DNA from: Circinella umbellata
Taxonomy: Eukaryota > Mucoromycota > Mucoromycetes > Mucorales > Lichtheimiaceae
Assembly (NCBI GenBank): GCA_025093555.1
Contig: JAIWNF010000070.1
Location: forward strand, 124,001-188,000
Direction of reading: 5' to 3'
DNA: 64,000 bases
How positions within the stretch are numbered: the first letter of the stretch is position 1; every line of letters starts with the position of its first letter. Both the position numbers and the translations under genes were made by a program. This document shows, piece after piece, positions 12,857 to 24,408 of the stretch. The notes under the pieces were generated by a model, which ran no database searches, was not told where the DNA came from, and saw only the letters and a list, made by a program, of their open reading frames with translations.

Positions 12857-13049
12857 TCAAATAGTAAAATGCAGTAGATAACAAAATAACTTCAACTCAT
12901 CCAACCGGTTCCTTGATTTTATCAGATAATAGATCGTTTGACAAAGCTTGACCGACAAAATGTCACCTTTTTCTACAAGGGTGAATCGATCTAGCACTTC
13001 AATTTTTGAGCCACGATCTACTACTATTTCTTCCACATTTTCATTCATT
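12857..13049 (-). pseudogene. R-SNARE-like fragment
   Basis: An open stretch preceded by a good acceptor (TTTTATAG) begins MNENVEEIVVDRGSKIEVL, which resembles the second half of an R-SNARE (synaptobrevin/Ykt6) motif, where a run like N-v-e-x-i-x-x-R-G-e-k-l-e-x-L is typical. It then continues into sequence that is not SNARE-like and lacks the usual hydrophobic anchor or CAAX end. I read this as a detached or decayed exon. The match is short and could be chance; the upstream exons of a longin SNARE were not found nearby. Confidence 0.3.
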
Positions 13050-13165
13050 CTATAAAAGTAATTAATTGTGAAATTGAATTAATTACGTAATACATCGGCT
13101 GTTATCATCTTTAGTCAGTACTTACTCTAAAAAAAATTAACATCATTTGGTTCTGTTGACAAACC

Positions 13166-13364
13166 TGCATAATCAATTATGCATAATCGAACTTTGGGGA
13201 CTAGTTGATATCTTTTAGATATCCAACTATGTCTTGATAACAACTTACCAGTTGTTTAGGGCTTACTTCGTAAAGTCCAGAACACCTTCAAAAAATCTTC
13301 GATTTTTCTTGGACACCTTCTTCCTCTCTAGGAATTAGACAATCGATTCGATTTCTAGAAATCG
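13166..13364. repeat. Cluster of perfect short hairpins
   Basis: Within 200 bases there are at least five inverted repeats: TGCATAAT-CA-ATTATGCA (13166-13183), AGTTG-ATATCT with its partner (13203-13228), AACAACT-TACC-AGTTGTT (13239-13256), AAAAATC-TTC-GATTTTT (13291-13307, enclosed by an outer GTCC/GGAC pair) and the 16-base palindrome CGATTTCTAGAAATCG (13349-13364). Such density is not seen elsewhere in the window and suggests a structured RNA, a fold-back element or a captured mitochondrial hairpin cluster. Confidence 0.45.
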
Positions 13365-13582
13365 GGATAATTAAAACTTTTATCATATATTATAAAATAA
13401 TAGATTTTTTAATTACATTAAAAATCTTATTATCATAATATATTCGATTAATCTCCTTTGTGAAGACATGTGGATAGAAATGAATATAAATCTGCTTATA
13501 AAAAACGTTTAAATTAGCGATGACGAAAATAAAAAAAAAATCATGTTTGTCATGAGAATATCGAGAGCACGTTAATTATTAC

Positions 13583-14679
13583 CTTGGGTTGTGCCATCCA
13601 TGCCTTTTAACTCATTCATAATAACTTCGTTCACTGGACAATCTCGGCTCATTAATGGTTTTGAGGCAGCAGATAGGTGAGACAAATACTTTTGTACAGA
13701 GGAATCTGTTTATCAACCTTTGCCTCATTGCTTGTAAAAGACGGCACCGACTAACTTGAGAACATGGTGTTGGTGATTTACGAATATAGGCAATATTGAT
13801 CCATGAATTGGGTTGTTTTGTACAATAGTTGCGAAACATATTACTATCTTCTAGAAATGGACCTATAAAGTGTATATATGAGTTAGTATGATCACAACAC
13901 CAAGTCAATTAATAGGATGTAGCTATTACCTATAACACCTTGTTTAAACTGATACAACCACCTTCCTTTTCTTGGTTTGCTTTCTGTGTCCCGCTTCGTA
14001 ACCAGCTCACCAAAGTGGTCCTTTTCAGCTGCTAACCATAAAGTAACTTGCCTTCCCGAGTAATAATCTTGTAGTTTTGGATAATATTTTTTTAGCTTGT
14101 TATATATTTCTTCATTAGTTAAAAAAAGTTTTTCAAATAATTCATTATTTCTCGGATCTATTTTTGAATATAACAACTTGGCTAAAGCTAGTATAGCTTT
14201 TTTCTTGTAGTTCACTGTTATAGCAAAGAAAAAGAATCTCAGTACTTAATTCACCCAGTAATACAAGAAACACGTAATGTTACCTTGAGTATTTGAAGTA
14301 AAAGGCTCTTCTATATTATCTATTTTTTTTCTTTACAAATGAAAATATGCTTTTTTAACTATTTTCACAAACAAAAAGGTTGAAACATATTTTATAAATT
14401 ATATTTACCAGGTTTAGGCACTTCTGTCGGATTTTAAAGAGGAGTACGCGGATAACTTTTATATTTGAATGGATTTAGTTTTATCCCTTTCTTTGAAAAT
14501 GCAAAGGGTTCTAACACCCCAAGTTCCTGTCGATACATGACATCAAGTTTTGAATCGGAAAAGTATTTTTTTGCTTGGACTCGATACTCAACATTAGGTT
14601 CCAAATTCAATACCAAGCATGCCGTTTGACCATAAGTAAGTATTGTAACAATAGAATTAACCAGGCTAGCTGGAGCCAA
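13583..14679 (-). pseudogene. Decayed multi-exon gene of unknown family
   Basis: Four exons can be joined with correct splice signals and phases: 14409-14679, 14284-14319, 13930-14214 and 13583-13862. The translation reads smoothly across all junctions but has an in-frame TAA at 14434-14436 in the first exon and a frameshift in the last one, after CSQVSRCRLLQ; the new frame reads LSHLSAASKPLMSRD onward to the exon end. No ATG opens the first exon, so the 5' part is missing. I do not recognise the protein; it is lysine- and tyrosine-rich (KKYYPKLQDYYSGRQVTLW in exon 3). Preserved splice sites together with broken coding sequence indicate recent decay of a formerly functional, intron-bearing gene. 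Confidence 0.6.
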
Positions 14680-14705
14680 TCAATGCAAAAGCTTAAAATG
14701 CTTTT

Positions 14706-15000
14706 CTTGTCGAGTAATGAATGTCTTCAAGTATGTTTGGGAAGCTTTTTAAGGGGGTTTTCTTTGTCGAGTATTATTTTTTTTTGTAGGAGACTAAAAA
14801 GTCTTTTTTTATTTAATCACACGTTGGAATTTGAGGGGTGTAACTAAGTTGAGATAAGGAATCAGAGGAAGAGTAAATGGGGAAAGAATAAAGTAATGCG
14901 AAGCTGCACCGAGCTTTGATATTCCATGTAAATAAAACAATGAGAAAGAGACAGTGGACGACAGTAAGTGGGTTGTCGAGTATTGAATGTCTTTGGGTAT
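14706..15000. repeat. Short dispersed direct repeat TTGTCGAGTAWTGAATGTCTT
   Basis: The motif TTGTCGAGTA, followed by TGAATGTCTT after one variable base, occurs at about 14707-14727 and again at about 14972-14992; a shorter TTGTCGAGTATT lies near 14764. These lie between the decayed gene and the inverted-repeat element. I cannot assign a role. Confidence 0.4.
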
Positions 15001-15047
15001 TGTGAAATTTTGTGCAGATTTGGGCTTTTTCGTGTACCGCCCACTAG

Positions 15048-16982
15048 TTTTCATGCAGAATACATTTAAGATGCATTTTTTGTGTAGTTTTATCATATAT
15101 ACATTTTTTGTGTAGATTATTTATAGATTTTTTTAACAATATCACTCATGAGGTACTTGTTATAATTTTGATACAAATATTTGTTCGGAACTTCTGTGTA
15201 TTTAGATTATCAATAAAATAGATATGTCTTTTTGACACTTTTAAGAATTTATAACTGTTTAGTAGCTAATACTATGACGTTTTTATATTACGTACAAAAG
15301 ATATAATTTAATTGAAATGTAAATAGATTCACGTAATATAAAAAAAGATACTCTGTATATATATTTTTAGCTATACTCGCTAATAATAAAAGTTATTATC
15401 AAAGCAGGGTACGAAGTGGTATTGCCAATGTCAAATTTACTTTCATATACGTATAACTTGTTGTGAAATTTTAAATATGATTAGTATTCCATCACATATC
15501 TTCAATGTATTCATATAAATATTTTGATTTTATCATCCTTATAATTCTATTACGTACATAGGTTAAAATGCATACACATGGTTACTAATTTGATGACAAT
15601 TTGTCAAATTGTGTATCTGGCTTTAAATAATTATTGATGACCATATATTTGTTAAAAATATGGAAGTAGAGAAGAAAGTAATATTACAATAGTACATAAT
15701 AATGAATAAAGAAATAAAAACTATTATACCGTACATGAGAATTAGATGGCAAGATATACAAAATAATATTAATTGTACTACTTGTATGTATATCATATAA
15801 AAATATCAATGAAGTATGATATTAAAAAAACTTTAAGAATAGAATAAAATAAAATCGAATATTTCATTAGTATATATTACTTATAGTATCTCTAATAATT
15901 AATAATACTGATACAAGTTATGTTCTAACTTGTAAATTAAGTCATATCAAAAGAGGTCTATTGTTTTTTTAGTATAGCTTCACATGAATCTTTGTTATAC
16001 CAGGTGTTTTATATCTAAGTTATTATTTTAATCCGAGTATTTGTCATAGTTAAAGTTGATCTTTTTTTTTGGACACTTCTTTAGGTTATTTTCATTTAAA
16101 GCAATCATCGTCATCATTTCGTTTTTCACTATCACTTGCGATCCATAATAATTCTTAGCTGGAAATTACATGATCATTATTTTTGTTATTGTTATTGCTA
16201 TCATTATATATTAAATTCAGCAAAGTTTTTAGAAAAAATATAAACATCCTATTATGATATTACAATATATAATTATTAGTTAAATAAAACATTAATTTTT
16301 ATTGTTTTATTTTGCTTGATATTAGTTCGCTTTATAAATTATCATGATAACTTCTGCGTGTATGTGATATCAATGTTAAAAAACATTCTGATCTACTGAC
16401 TCAACGAGGTAGATAATCGACATTTTTTAGAAAGTAGTTTATTATAAAATTATTTTTGTGCATGAATTTTTTGTGCAGTTTTGTCATTGTGCAGAAATTT
16501 TTTCTGTAGTTTCTCAGATTTCGTGTAGTTTCTATTTGTTTATACATTATGTCATTTTTTATGAGTTATAAAACTATTTATGAAAGAGTTTCTATACTTT
16601 ATAATATTTTCTACTGTTATTTTTATATATTTTTATAAAAAGGTAGTAAGGAAACTTGACAATTTAAGTATATAATTATTATTGACTATGTATAGTAGAT
16701 CTATTTACATTTCAATTAAATTATATCTTTTGTACGTAATATAAAAACATCATAGTATTAGTTACTAAACAGTTATAAATTCTTAAAAGTGTCAAAAAGA
16801 CATCTATATTTTATTGATAATCTAAATACACAGAAGTTGCGAACAAGTATTTGTATCAAAATTATAACAAGTAGTACCTCATGAGTGATATTGTTAAAAG
16901 GATCTATAAATAATCTACACAAAAGATGTATAAATGATAAAACTACACAAAAAATGCATTATAAATGTATTCTGCATGAAAA
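15048..16982. mobile_element. Non-coding element with about 290-bp terminal inverted repeats
   Basis: The sequence from 15048 to about 15335 is repeated in inverse orientation at about 16697-16982 with only scattered differences; both arms start with TTTTCATGCAGAATACATTT. Between them lie about 1.36 kb of very AT-rich sequence without an open frame of note. Each arm holds repeated TTTTTTGTGTAG-type decamers, and variants (TTTTTTGTGCAG, TTCGTGTAG) occur inside near 16455-16540, like subterminal transposase-binding repeats. No clear target-site duplication flanks the arms. I read it as a non-autonomous fold-back or MITE-like DNA transposon; superfamily unknown. Confidence 0.75.
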
Positions 16983-17813
16983 TTTACAGTATATACATTT
17001 ACAGCTAGTACAAGCTGCTTATATAAGGTAGCCTCTTCCCTATATAATTCAAGTTAGATCGATCAACAATGCACCATGATGAACTCATATGTTTTCATCA
17101 GAGCTGGTGTTTGCTTAAATTCTTTCGGGTCTCACCACCTAGAGTTGAATTCTTATCTTGACATAACTTATTCCTTTACTGGGGATATATTTTTTTTAGT
17201 TTTTGGTAACTCTCTCTCCACGCTTTTCTTGTATTATATACAAATAGGTTCTTTTTTTGTACCACGCAAGAGCAACCATATACCCACACAGGCTAGTGCC
17301 AGTCAATTAGTCTTCTATAATAAATTGAAACTTCTAAGTAATTTGTTGACATAATTATTTCAAATTATATTGCAAAGCTAATATCACTATACATTTATTA
17401 TTAATAACGATACTAAGTGAATAGATCACGTGATTGAAAGAAAGTTGTATACAAACCCGAGATCCAGAACTGTTAATCGTGAGAATTTTTTTTTTATGTA
17501 AGCAAAAGATAAGTGTGACCAAAGAGAAGTCGACCAATTTGTTTATTTGTTTGGACTGTATTATTCTATGGTACATGAGCAGAACTTATTATCTATTGAT
17601 TTTAATAAAGCTACTGGATCAACCTATCACTTGAGGATATACAATAAAATTGTGGGAGAGGCGTCAAATTCTTAGTTTTCTGACATTATTTTTTAGGTTT
17701 TACAAAAAAAAAAAAAAAAAAGCTTTAAAGCCACTTCCTGATTTTCGGGTGGGAAAAAAAATGCATCCCTTGTTCCTTATAAATAAAGTAATCACACTCC
17801 TTTAACAACTCCC
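16983..17813. other. Intergenic upstream of ketopantoate reductase
   Basis: No supported gene in about 830 bases. Open frames at 17076-17354 (+), 17434-17634 (+) and 17355-17576 (-) are short and unconvincing. A run of about 19 A lies at 17703-17721 and a TATA-like TTATAAATAAAG near 17778 precedes the next start codon by about 30 bases. Confidence 0.5.
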
Positions 17814-18890
17814 ATGCGATTCCACATTATCGGTGTAGGTGCCATCGGTAGTCACATTGCTACCGAGCTTAAAAGACATAATCCAGTCACCCTTGTTCTT
17901 CGTTCACAAAAGGCAGTACAAGAGTTTCGTGAACGTCATAATAATGAAATTACCTATAAACGGGTGGGAATGACACCACGTCAAATTTGTGGTTTTGATG
18001 CTGTTGCCATGGATAACCTGGATAATAAAATGTCAGATATTGAAACACTTGTATTGGCAACCAAGGCAACGCAAGCTATTGAAGCTGTACGTTCGGTTCG
18101 TCCTTATTTGACGTCTATGAGTACCTTGCTGTTACTACAAAACGGTATGGGTGTTGCTGATCAAATTCTCCAGTCATTATGGCCTGTCAAGGAAGAACGA
18201 CCTTCGGTAATTATTGGTGTGAATAGACATGCAATTGAACGCTTAGCACCTTTTAGTATTCAACATAATAGTGGATGGAACGATAAAGCAGGAGGATTGG
18301 TACTTGGTGCATTGCCACATTCTCGCAAAGAACAAGTCGAGCCTGTTATTCGTGCTATTACAGAAATACCTGAAATGAACGCAGAATCTGTTGATTATTT
18401 AGAATTACAAAAGCGTATGATGCGTAAACTTGTTGTTAATGCTGCTATCAATCCTATCACTGGTATCTTGGATAGTACGAACGGGGAAATGTTGGAAAAT
18501 AACTATGCAATGGGATTATCACGTAACGTTTGCAACGAAGCTGCAAAGGTGTTGACGGAATTGAATACAACAGGAGAAGAATTGTTTGAAATGATCAATG
18601 GCATGCTTGAGATTTCTAAAAGTAATCGCTGTTCGGTAGGTTTTATATAGACTTTTATGTTGAGTGTTGGATAGATTAGATTTATCCTGTCATTGTTTCA
18701 TTTTTTACTAAATTTCAATTCTTTTTTATGTTTGTAGACTGTTCAAGATTTTAGAGCCAAGCGCTTGACAGAATTGGAATATATCACTGGCTATTTGATT
18801 AAATTAGCTAAAGAACGCAATGTAGATGTTCCAACAAATCAGTTCCTTCTTGATATGGCTCATGCTAAAGAAAAAATGATTTGTTCATAA
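17814..18890 (+). CDS. PAN5: 2-dehydropantoate 2-reductase (ketopantoate reductase)
   Basis: Two exons, 17814-18635 and 18738-18890, joined as NRCS|TVQDFRAKRLTELEY; 324 residues, the usual size. It reduces ketopantoate to pantoate with NADPH in pantothenate/CoA synthesis. The N-terminal dinucleotide fold has IIGVGAIGSHIA at residues 4-15. The C-terminal helical domain carries the catalytic lysine and its surroundings KRMMRKLVVNAAINPITGI, then the conserved block TGYLIKLAKERNVDVPTN in exon 2. No mitochondrial presequence is visible (start MRFHIIGVG), so a cytosolic location is likely. Convergent with OXA1, 464 bases apart. Confidence 0.93.
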
Positions 18891-19354
18891 ATTTACTGTC
18901 TTGTTATTAGTATTCCCCACCTTAATTATTATTATTACCATTGTAATTTAACTCACAGCTAGATCCCTCCTTTATTGTTTTTATTATCATATTTATTACC
19001 GAAAATAGACACACGCATATAGATCCTTCAAGATTTTGTTTATTAGTTTTCACTATATCCGAACAATATTGTTGACCAGAAGATTAATAATTATTACATT
19101 TCATGTATTGATAATATAAAATAGTATGATGTATAAATATAAGTATGAACATTTTCAAATAGGAATAATATTTTTTTTTTTGTTTCATTTAAATTGTAAA
19201 AAAAAAAAACTAGGAAAAGAGAGGGAAAGTTATGCACAACAAATTCTATGTAGGATGAAGGTAAATAAAAAAACAGAAGAAATATAATAAAATCTAATTA
19301 TTTTTTAAGAGAGTAATTACTTTTTTTTTTTTTTTAGAAAAGATGAAAAGTGAT
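18891..19354. other. Convergent intergenic region between PAN5 and OXA1
   Basis: AT-rich 3' flanks with T and A homopolymers (19171-19210, 19320-19336). No gene or structure seen. Confidence 0.5.
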
Positions 19355-20692
19355 TTAGAAACGTCTCTTGGCAGCACGTCTTGCAGCAGCAGCAGCACGT
19401 TGTCGCTCACGCAATGCTCGATCTTTTTCCAACTTTTCATGATGAATAGTTTGTTCACGGAAATTTTCCATAAAGCCCTTTGTGTTCTTTTGAAGTTCAG
19501 ATGCAGGTTTCACAAGTTTGGGGATATTAAATGCCTTTCGGATAGTTGGATTCTTGAGAGCAAGAATTTGGGTAATTGATACAGCGTTGGATGTAATCCA
19601 GTAAATAAATACACCCTATTATACATTTGATAAAGAGAGGAACGAGGGTTAAAAAATCATTTATAATACATCACATTGTTTATAACATCCAATATATATA
19701 CGTAAGAAAAACACTTACACTAGGCATCCATGCAGTGAATGGAATCATAACTACCGCCATACCACGGAAAAAGTTCTTCATAGTTTTACTTTGAGGATTA
19801 GCAGCACCCACTTCGCTACCAGCTTCAAGAATAGCCATCACACCAGCAGCACTTGCAACAGGTAAAACATAATAAGGATCTTGTGCTGTCAAATCTGTAA
19901 ACCAACCAAGACCACCTGTTTGTAATCCAGGAACAGGGAGGTCCGCCATAGCTCTTAAAGCCATAAAAAAGGAAATCATAACAGGCATCTGGATGATAGG
20001 GAGACCAAGCGATTTCATTGGATGACAACCATGCTTTTTGAACAAGGATTGCATTTCATTCGAATATTTACCAACAGCAACTGAATCACCTTGTTGTTGT
20101 GCTGTTTTCAAGTTTTCCATCAATCGTGATACTTCTGGGTTCAAGTTCATCATTTTAGCGTTGTTACGTTGAATTTTAATCATAAGAGGTAAGAGAGCCA
20201 AACGAACAACGAGAGTAGCGGCAGCAATAGAGCCCCACCATGGTAAACCTGAATAGACATGAATAGCTTCAAGCATAGCTTCTAAACCACCTACAGGGGT
20301 AAAGTTGCACAAGCCCAAGGCTTTAAAATCACCAATTTGTGCTGCTGCTTCACTTGTGTTCACAAGAGCTTGAATGCTGTCATTGGCAGTTGTCGTTACG
20401 TTTTCTGCAACGTCTGTTGCTGTCGTTGTTGCTGGTTCGGTGGTATATGAACGAACAAAAGCTGCCGCACCAAGTCGTTGAGCAGTCAAAGATTGTGGTT
20501 GTTTAAGTGCCATGAGACGTGCCATGGTGCGTGGCGACGATTGACGTGGTACCTTTGTTAACTAATAATGTGTTTGTTGTCTGAAATTAGTTTTTATTTT
20601 TATTTTCATTTTTTGTTTATTATGTAAGGTTTTTCAATTTTGAATAATAACTCGTTTTTTTCTTTTCTTCTATTTACCAAACGTAAGGCCAT
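19355..20692 (-). CDS. OXA1: Mitochondrial inner membrane insertase Oxa1
   Basis: Three exons: 20678-20692 (only five codons, MALRL), 19719-20561 and 19355-19615; 372 residues. Adding the tiny first exon yields MALRLLTKVPRQSSPRTM, an arginine-rich mitochondrial targeting peptide; a downstream ATG at 20525 is an alternative. The insertase core follows: LPWWGSIAAATLVVRLALLP, then IKIQRNNAKMMNLNPEVSRL, the amphipathic hairpin, PIIQMPVMISFFMALRAMA, and FTAWMPSGVFIYWITSNAVS across the last intron, all matching the YidC/Oxa1 family's five membrane helices. The C terminus is a basic coiled region rich in arginine and alanine that in the family binds mitochondrial ribosomes. It inserts mitochondrially made proteins, such as cytochrome oxidase subunits, into the inner membrane. 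Confidence 0.94.
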
Positions 20693-21057
20693 GCTACCAG
20701 AACTAATAATATAATTCCACAAAAACAATTAGTAATGCTAATTTTAATCCCTTTTTTTTCAACTTCTTTTTTTTATCTAGGTACCTTGCTGCTTTAAACA
20801 TTATTTATGTGTATAAGTTGCGGAACCGGAGCTCTTTTGTCGCATCAGTGGCATGGTAATTTTACGACTCAAAAAGCCACCTGCTGGGCGGCCAACAAAT
20901 AAAAAAACTTGTACATCCTGCATCATTCTTAAGTACTTTGACAGCTGCAACATTGTTTACCCAACAATGCTTCTCAAGCACACTTGAAGCAAGATAAGAA
21001 TTATCAATTAACTCTCAATGATCCCACAACTGTACCTGACAATGAACTACTGATGGA

Positions 21058-21118
<61 letters not shown>

Positions 21119-21177
21119 TATGATGATAAACTTTATGAGTCGTCATTTTCAACATGGTTATAGAAAGACTTGAGCAT
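20693..21177. other. Upstream of OXA1, with an AT/GT microsatellite
   Basis: Intergenic sequence. At about 21059-21116 a run of AT dinucleotides passes directly into a run of GT dinucleotides. No gene seen. Confidence 0.55.
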
Positions 21178-21620
21178 TTAACTACTACTATAAGAAGCTA
21201 TATTCGATACGTGTGCAAAACTATATTTAAAAATCAACTTTTTTTCTTGTTCTTCATCAATAAGGAGCATGATTCTTTTGCGGAGTATATAGTTTAGCAT
21301 AAGACGATCTTGCTCCGTATCTAGATTGTGTACATCATTGAACTCACACACATATGCGCGCGAGCTACCACCTAATGTTCGATCTCTATGACCTTTTTCA
21401 AAAAAAATTCATATGTTACATTCACAATACGTTTCATCTTTTCTGTCATTGAGGAAGATTTTTCACAATCAGCTAGTTTATCACAAATACAACGAACCAA
21501 ACTCTGATTATGATAATAAACTAAGCTGAGGAGTCCTGATATAATAAATTGATCGTACGTATCAGATGAATTTCTTTTACAACCCGATGGATTGCTTTTC
21601 GCAATCGTCGGTACATAGCA
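21178..21620 (-). pseudogene. Frameshifted relic of an unrecognised gene
   Basis: On the minus strand an open stretch from about 21615 reads CYVPTIAKSNPSGCKRNS and continues through SLVYYHNQSLVRCICDKL to NVTYEFF, where it stops in a run of T (about 21403). Shifting one base at that run lets the reading continue as EKGHRDRTLGGSSRAYVCEF and then TEQDRLMLNYILRKRIMLLI until a stop at 21178. The two halves together give about 145 protein-like residues with ordinary amino-acid composition, unlike the surrounding noise. No start codon or family assignment is apparent; it may be an exon of a transposon gene. Confidence 0.5.
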
Positions 21621-24408
21621 TTAACATAATATTTTTTAGTTTTCTATTTTGAAATGAAATTTGATCATTATCAGAGCTTCCAAAGGTATTAAGTATTGAG
21701 ATTAATATAGAATCTTCTTTAATAATAAAAAGATACATGGGACATTAACAGTAATATTTTAATATATTAAAGAACATCAGGAAATAGGAGCTGCCATACG
21801 TTTTTCTTGAAATTAAAAGATTAAACACAATATATAACGAGTTTGGCTTTTTACTGTTATGCTACTTGTGATAGTATTGGCACCAATTCGCGTAATGAAA
21901 TATGATAGTGGGGGGTTGGAGAACATTGTTAGAGGAAGTCGAGATATTAATGGTGATTCAGTTGTTAGAGTAAATTAGCTATATTCATATAATCTAAAAG
22001 AGTTAAAAATAATATATCGATGGCATAATATATCTCAATATTGAAGATTTACTTGATAGCTCGAATTCTTTTTTTTTCAGTTAAATTTCTTACACATACT
22101 TGCATAATTACTGTACTTTTTAGTTATTGGTTCATACTTTGTTATTCACTCATTAACATTTTTGCAACTCTCATCAATTACCATCGCTTATTATTCTTAT
22201 TGCTAAAGTGTTACATAAGGAGCCATTAAATACAATCTCGATTTTTGAGAAAATCAAATATCATCAGCACTCATCACGCTGATTATGTTTAAGAAGAAAA
22301 TAACTCATCGTCATCTATGGGGATATATCCATTGGATGGTAGTATACTCAAAAATAATAATAATCGGAGACTGCTTACAGCATGTGCCTGATTAAATCGG
22401 AGCACTGCTTATACACATGTTCTTAATGACTACAAAATAACCTGATGAATAGCGCTGTTTGTTATTAAAGCATAGGTATTGGACCAATCAATAATACTAT
22501 ATCAATAGATATAAAAAAAAATCAAGAATATAATAGCTGGTAACAACCTATTATCTACCCTCCTGTTTTTATACCAGAACAAGGTCTTCCCCTCTGTTTG
22601 AGTAACGTCAATTTTTTAAAATGCTTGAAAGAGGAGTTCTGAATTTTAAATTTTTTTTTTCCAAATGTCTCGGATCCTATTGGCATTCTTTCCGAATTGG
22701 GTTGCATGTACGTTCTTTGGCAACAGAAATATCAATATGGTGGATAATAAGATACATTACAGAACGTGTTAATTATAGTTTTATACTCACTAGTTATGTT
22801 TTGAAACAAGAAGATGACCCGAAAGTTTTACTGTCTTGATAAAAATGATTCGGTAATGGAAGAAGATCGATCGATAGGTTTATCCGTTACAAGTTACAAA
22901 GTACCATCCATATCACTCAGGATGGTGATGAATTAATCTGCTATAGTGCAAAAGACGCACAGTCATTTCAAGATATTAAAAGATAAGAATTATATCGTGC
23001 TGATAGTAGAATTAGAAATGGTCCCGTAGTTATCTCCTTCTCTGAAATAATTTAAGTCTCATATATTTATAAACCTTTTCTTTTCTTGTCTGATTGCTAT
23101 CACATTATTCAATTTATTTACATGTAATGCAATATGCATTGATGTATCTTTTTCTGCATTGTATTCATTATGTAACAACAATAATAGGAGAGTATTTCAT
23201 ACAGCTTACAGGAGTAGCCGAAATAGACTTTTTTCTGCAGGACTCCAAACAAAAGAATTGCATATTTATACATCCGTATTGGTATTATATCAGCATTTAG
23301 TGACACTATCTCTGTATTAATGGTAACTGTGTCACAAAGTTTTTCCCTTACTTCTGATGTCATAACAATAGAAATGCCTTTTTACACGTTGTCGTTTATG
23401 CTTGTTAGGGAAGTTATCATCGTTTTAATAAAATGCGCCAAGAAAAAAAAAGAAGCAAATTGTTTACAATATAACTTTTGTCGGTGCAGTCATTGACAAG
23501 ATAAACAAATCATATTCTATTTCAAGATTTCGTTGTTTGTTGATTGTTGGTGTGTGAATAACTGTGCCACATACAATTATCATTAAAAGTAGGGGTGACT
23601 TTATACAAAATAAAACTGAGAGCGTTTAGCCGATGGGAGATTTATTTGTTATAATCCATTCTGTTAATATAAATATACATTTCTATTTTGCAATGTTGAG
23701 ATTTCACACATAAGCCATTTACGACTGGATTATACATCAATAATAGCAAAACCAATTTTATTTTATCTTATACAAGAAAGAGAACAATAATATTTACTAT
23801 TTTTACCCACATGGCCGATTTCAAACAAAAAAAAAATTGAAAATTTCTTTATCCTTTTCAAAACAATAATTAAAATAACGTCATCATGTTGATACACAAT
23901 GAATATAAAATAATACCGTAATAAAGTTTATTGTATTATTGAAGTATACGCTATCAGAAAGTGGGGGGTTTATGAGATGGGGAGGGAGCCAACAAGAAGG
24001 AGGGACGTGATGAAAAAGTATTATTTATTTGATATCGAACTCGTTTTTGCCGAATAGCCATTCTCGATAATATTTGAGTTTCGTGTCCCGAAACGTAAAT
24101 AATATACGTGGCAAACAAGAAGTTTACCTGGTTATGGTTTTTTTTCTTTACAACTCTAAAATAATAAAATGCACCCCCAGTGAATTGTTCAATACGTGAC
24201 TTTGGGGGGGGAGTGGTGAAAGAGAAACTCAGCCTGCTTTTACATCCTATACCATCCACTGACACCCGCCCATGTTTTTATATTTGTACAACAAATGTTT
24301 CCCCGGGTTGTCAATGAGGAGGGCGTAATATAAAAAGGGTCTCTTTATCGCTTGGCATTTATTATTCATTTCTTTTTATTTTATTTTACTTTTACGCAAT
24401 CATAAACC
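21621..24408. other. Gene-poor AT-rich region upstream of the MIR gene
   Basis: About 2.8 kb without a supported gene. The frame at 22621-22839 (+) has a partly protein-like composition (SYWHSFRIGLHVRSLATEIS) and could be another relic, but I see no family match and no splice context. At the right end, a TATA-like ATATAAAAAGG near 24327 and a pyrimidine-rich leader precede the MIR-domain gene. Confidence 0.45.
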
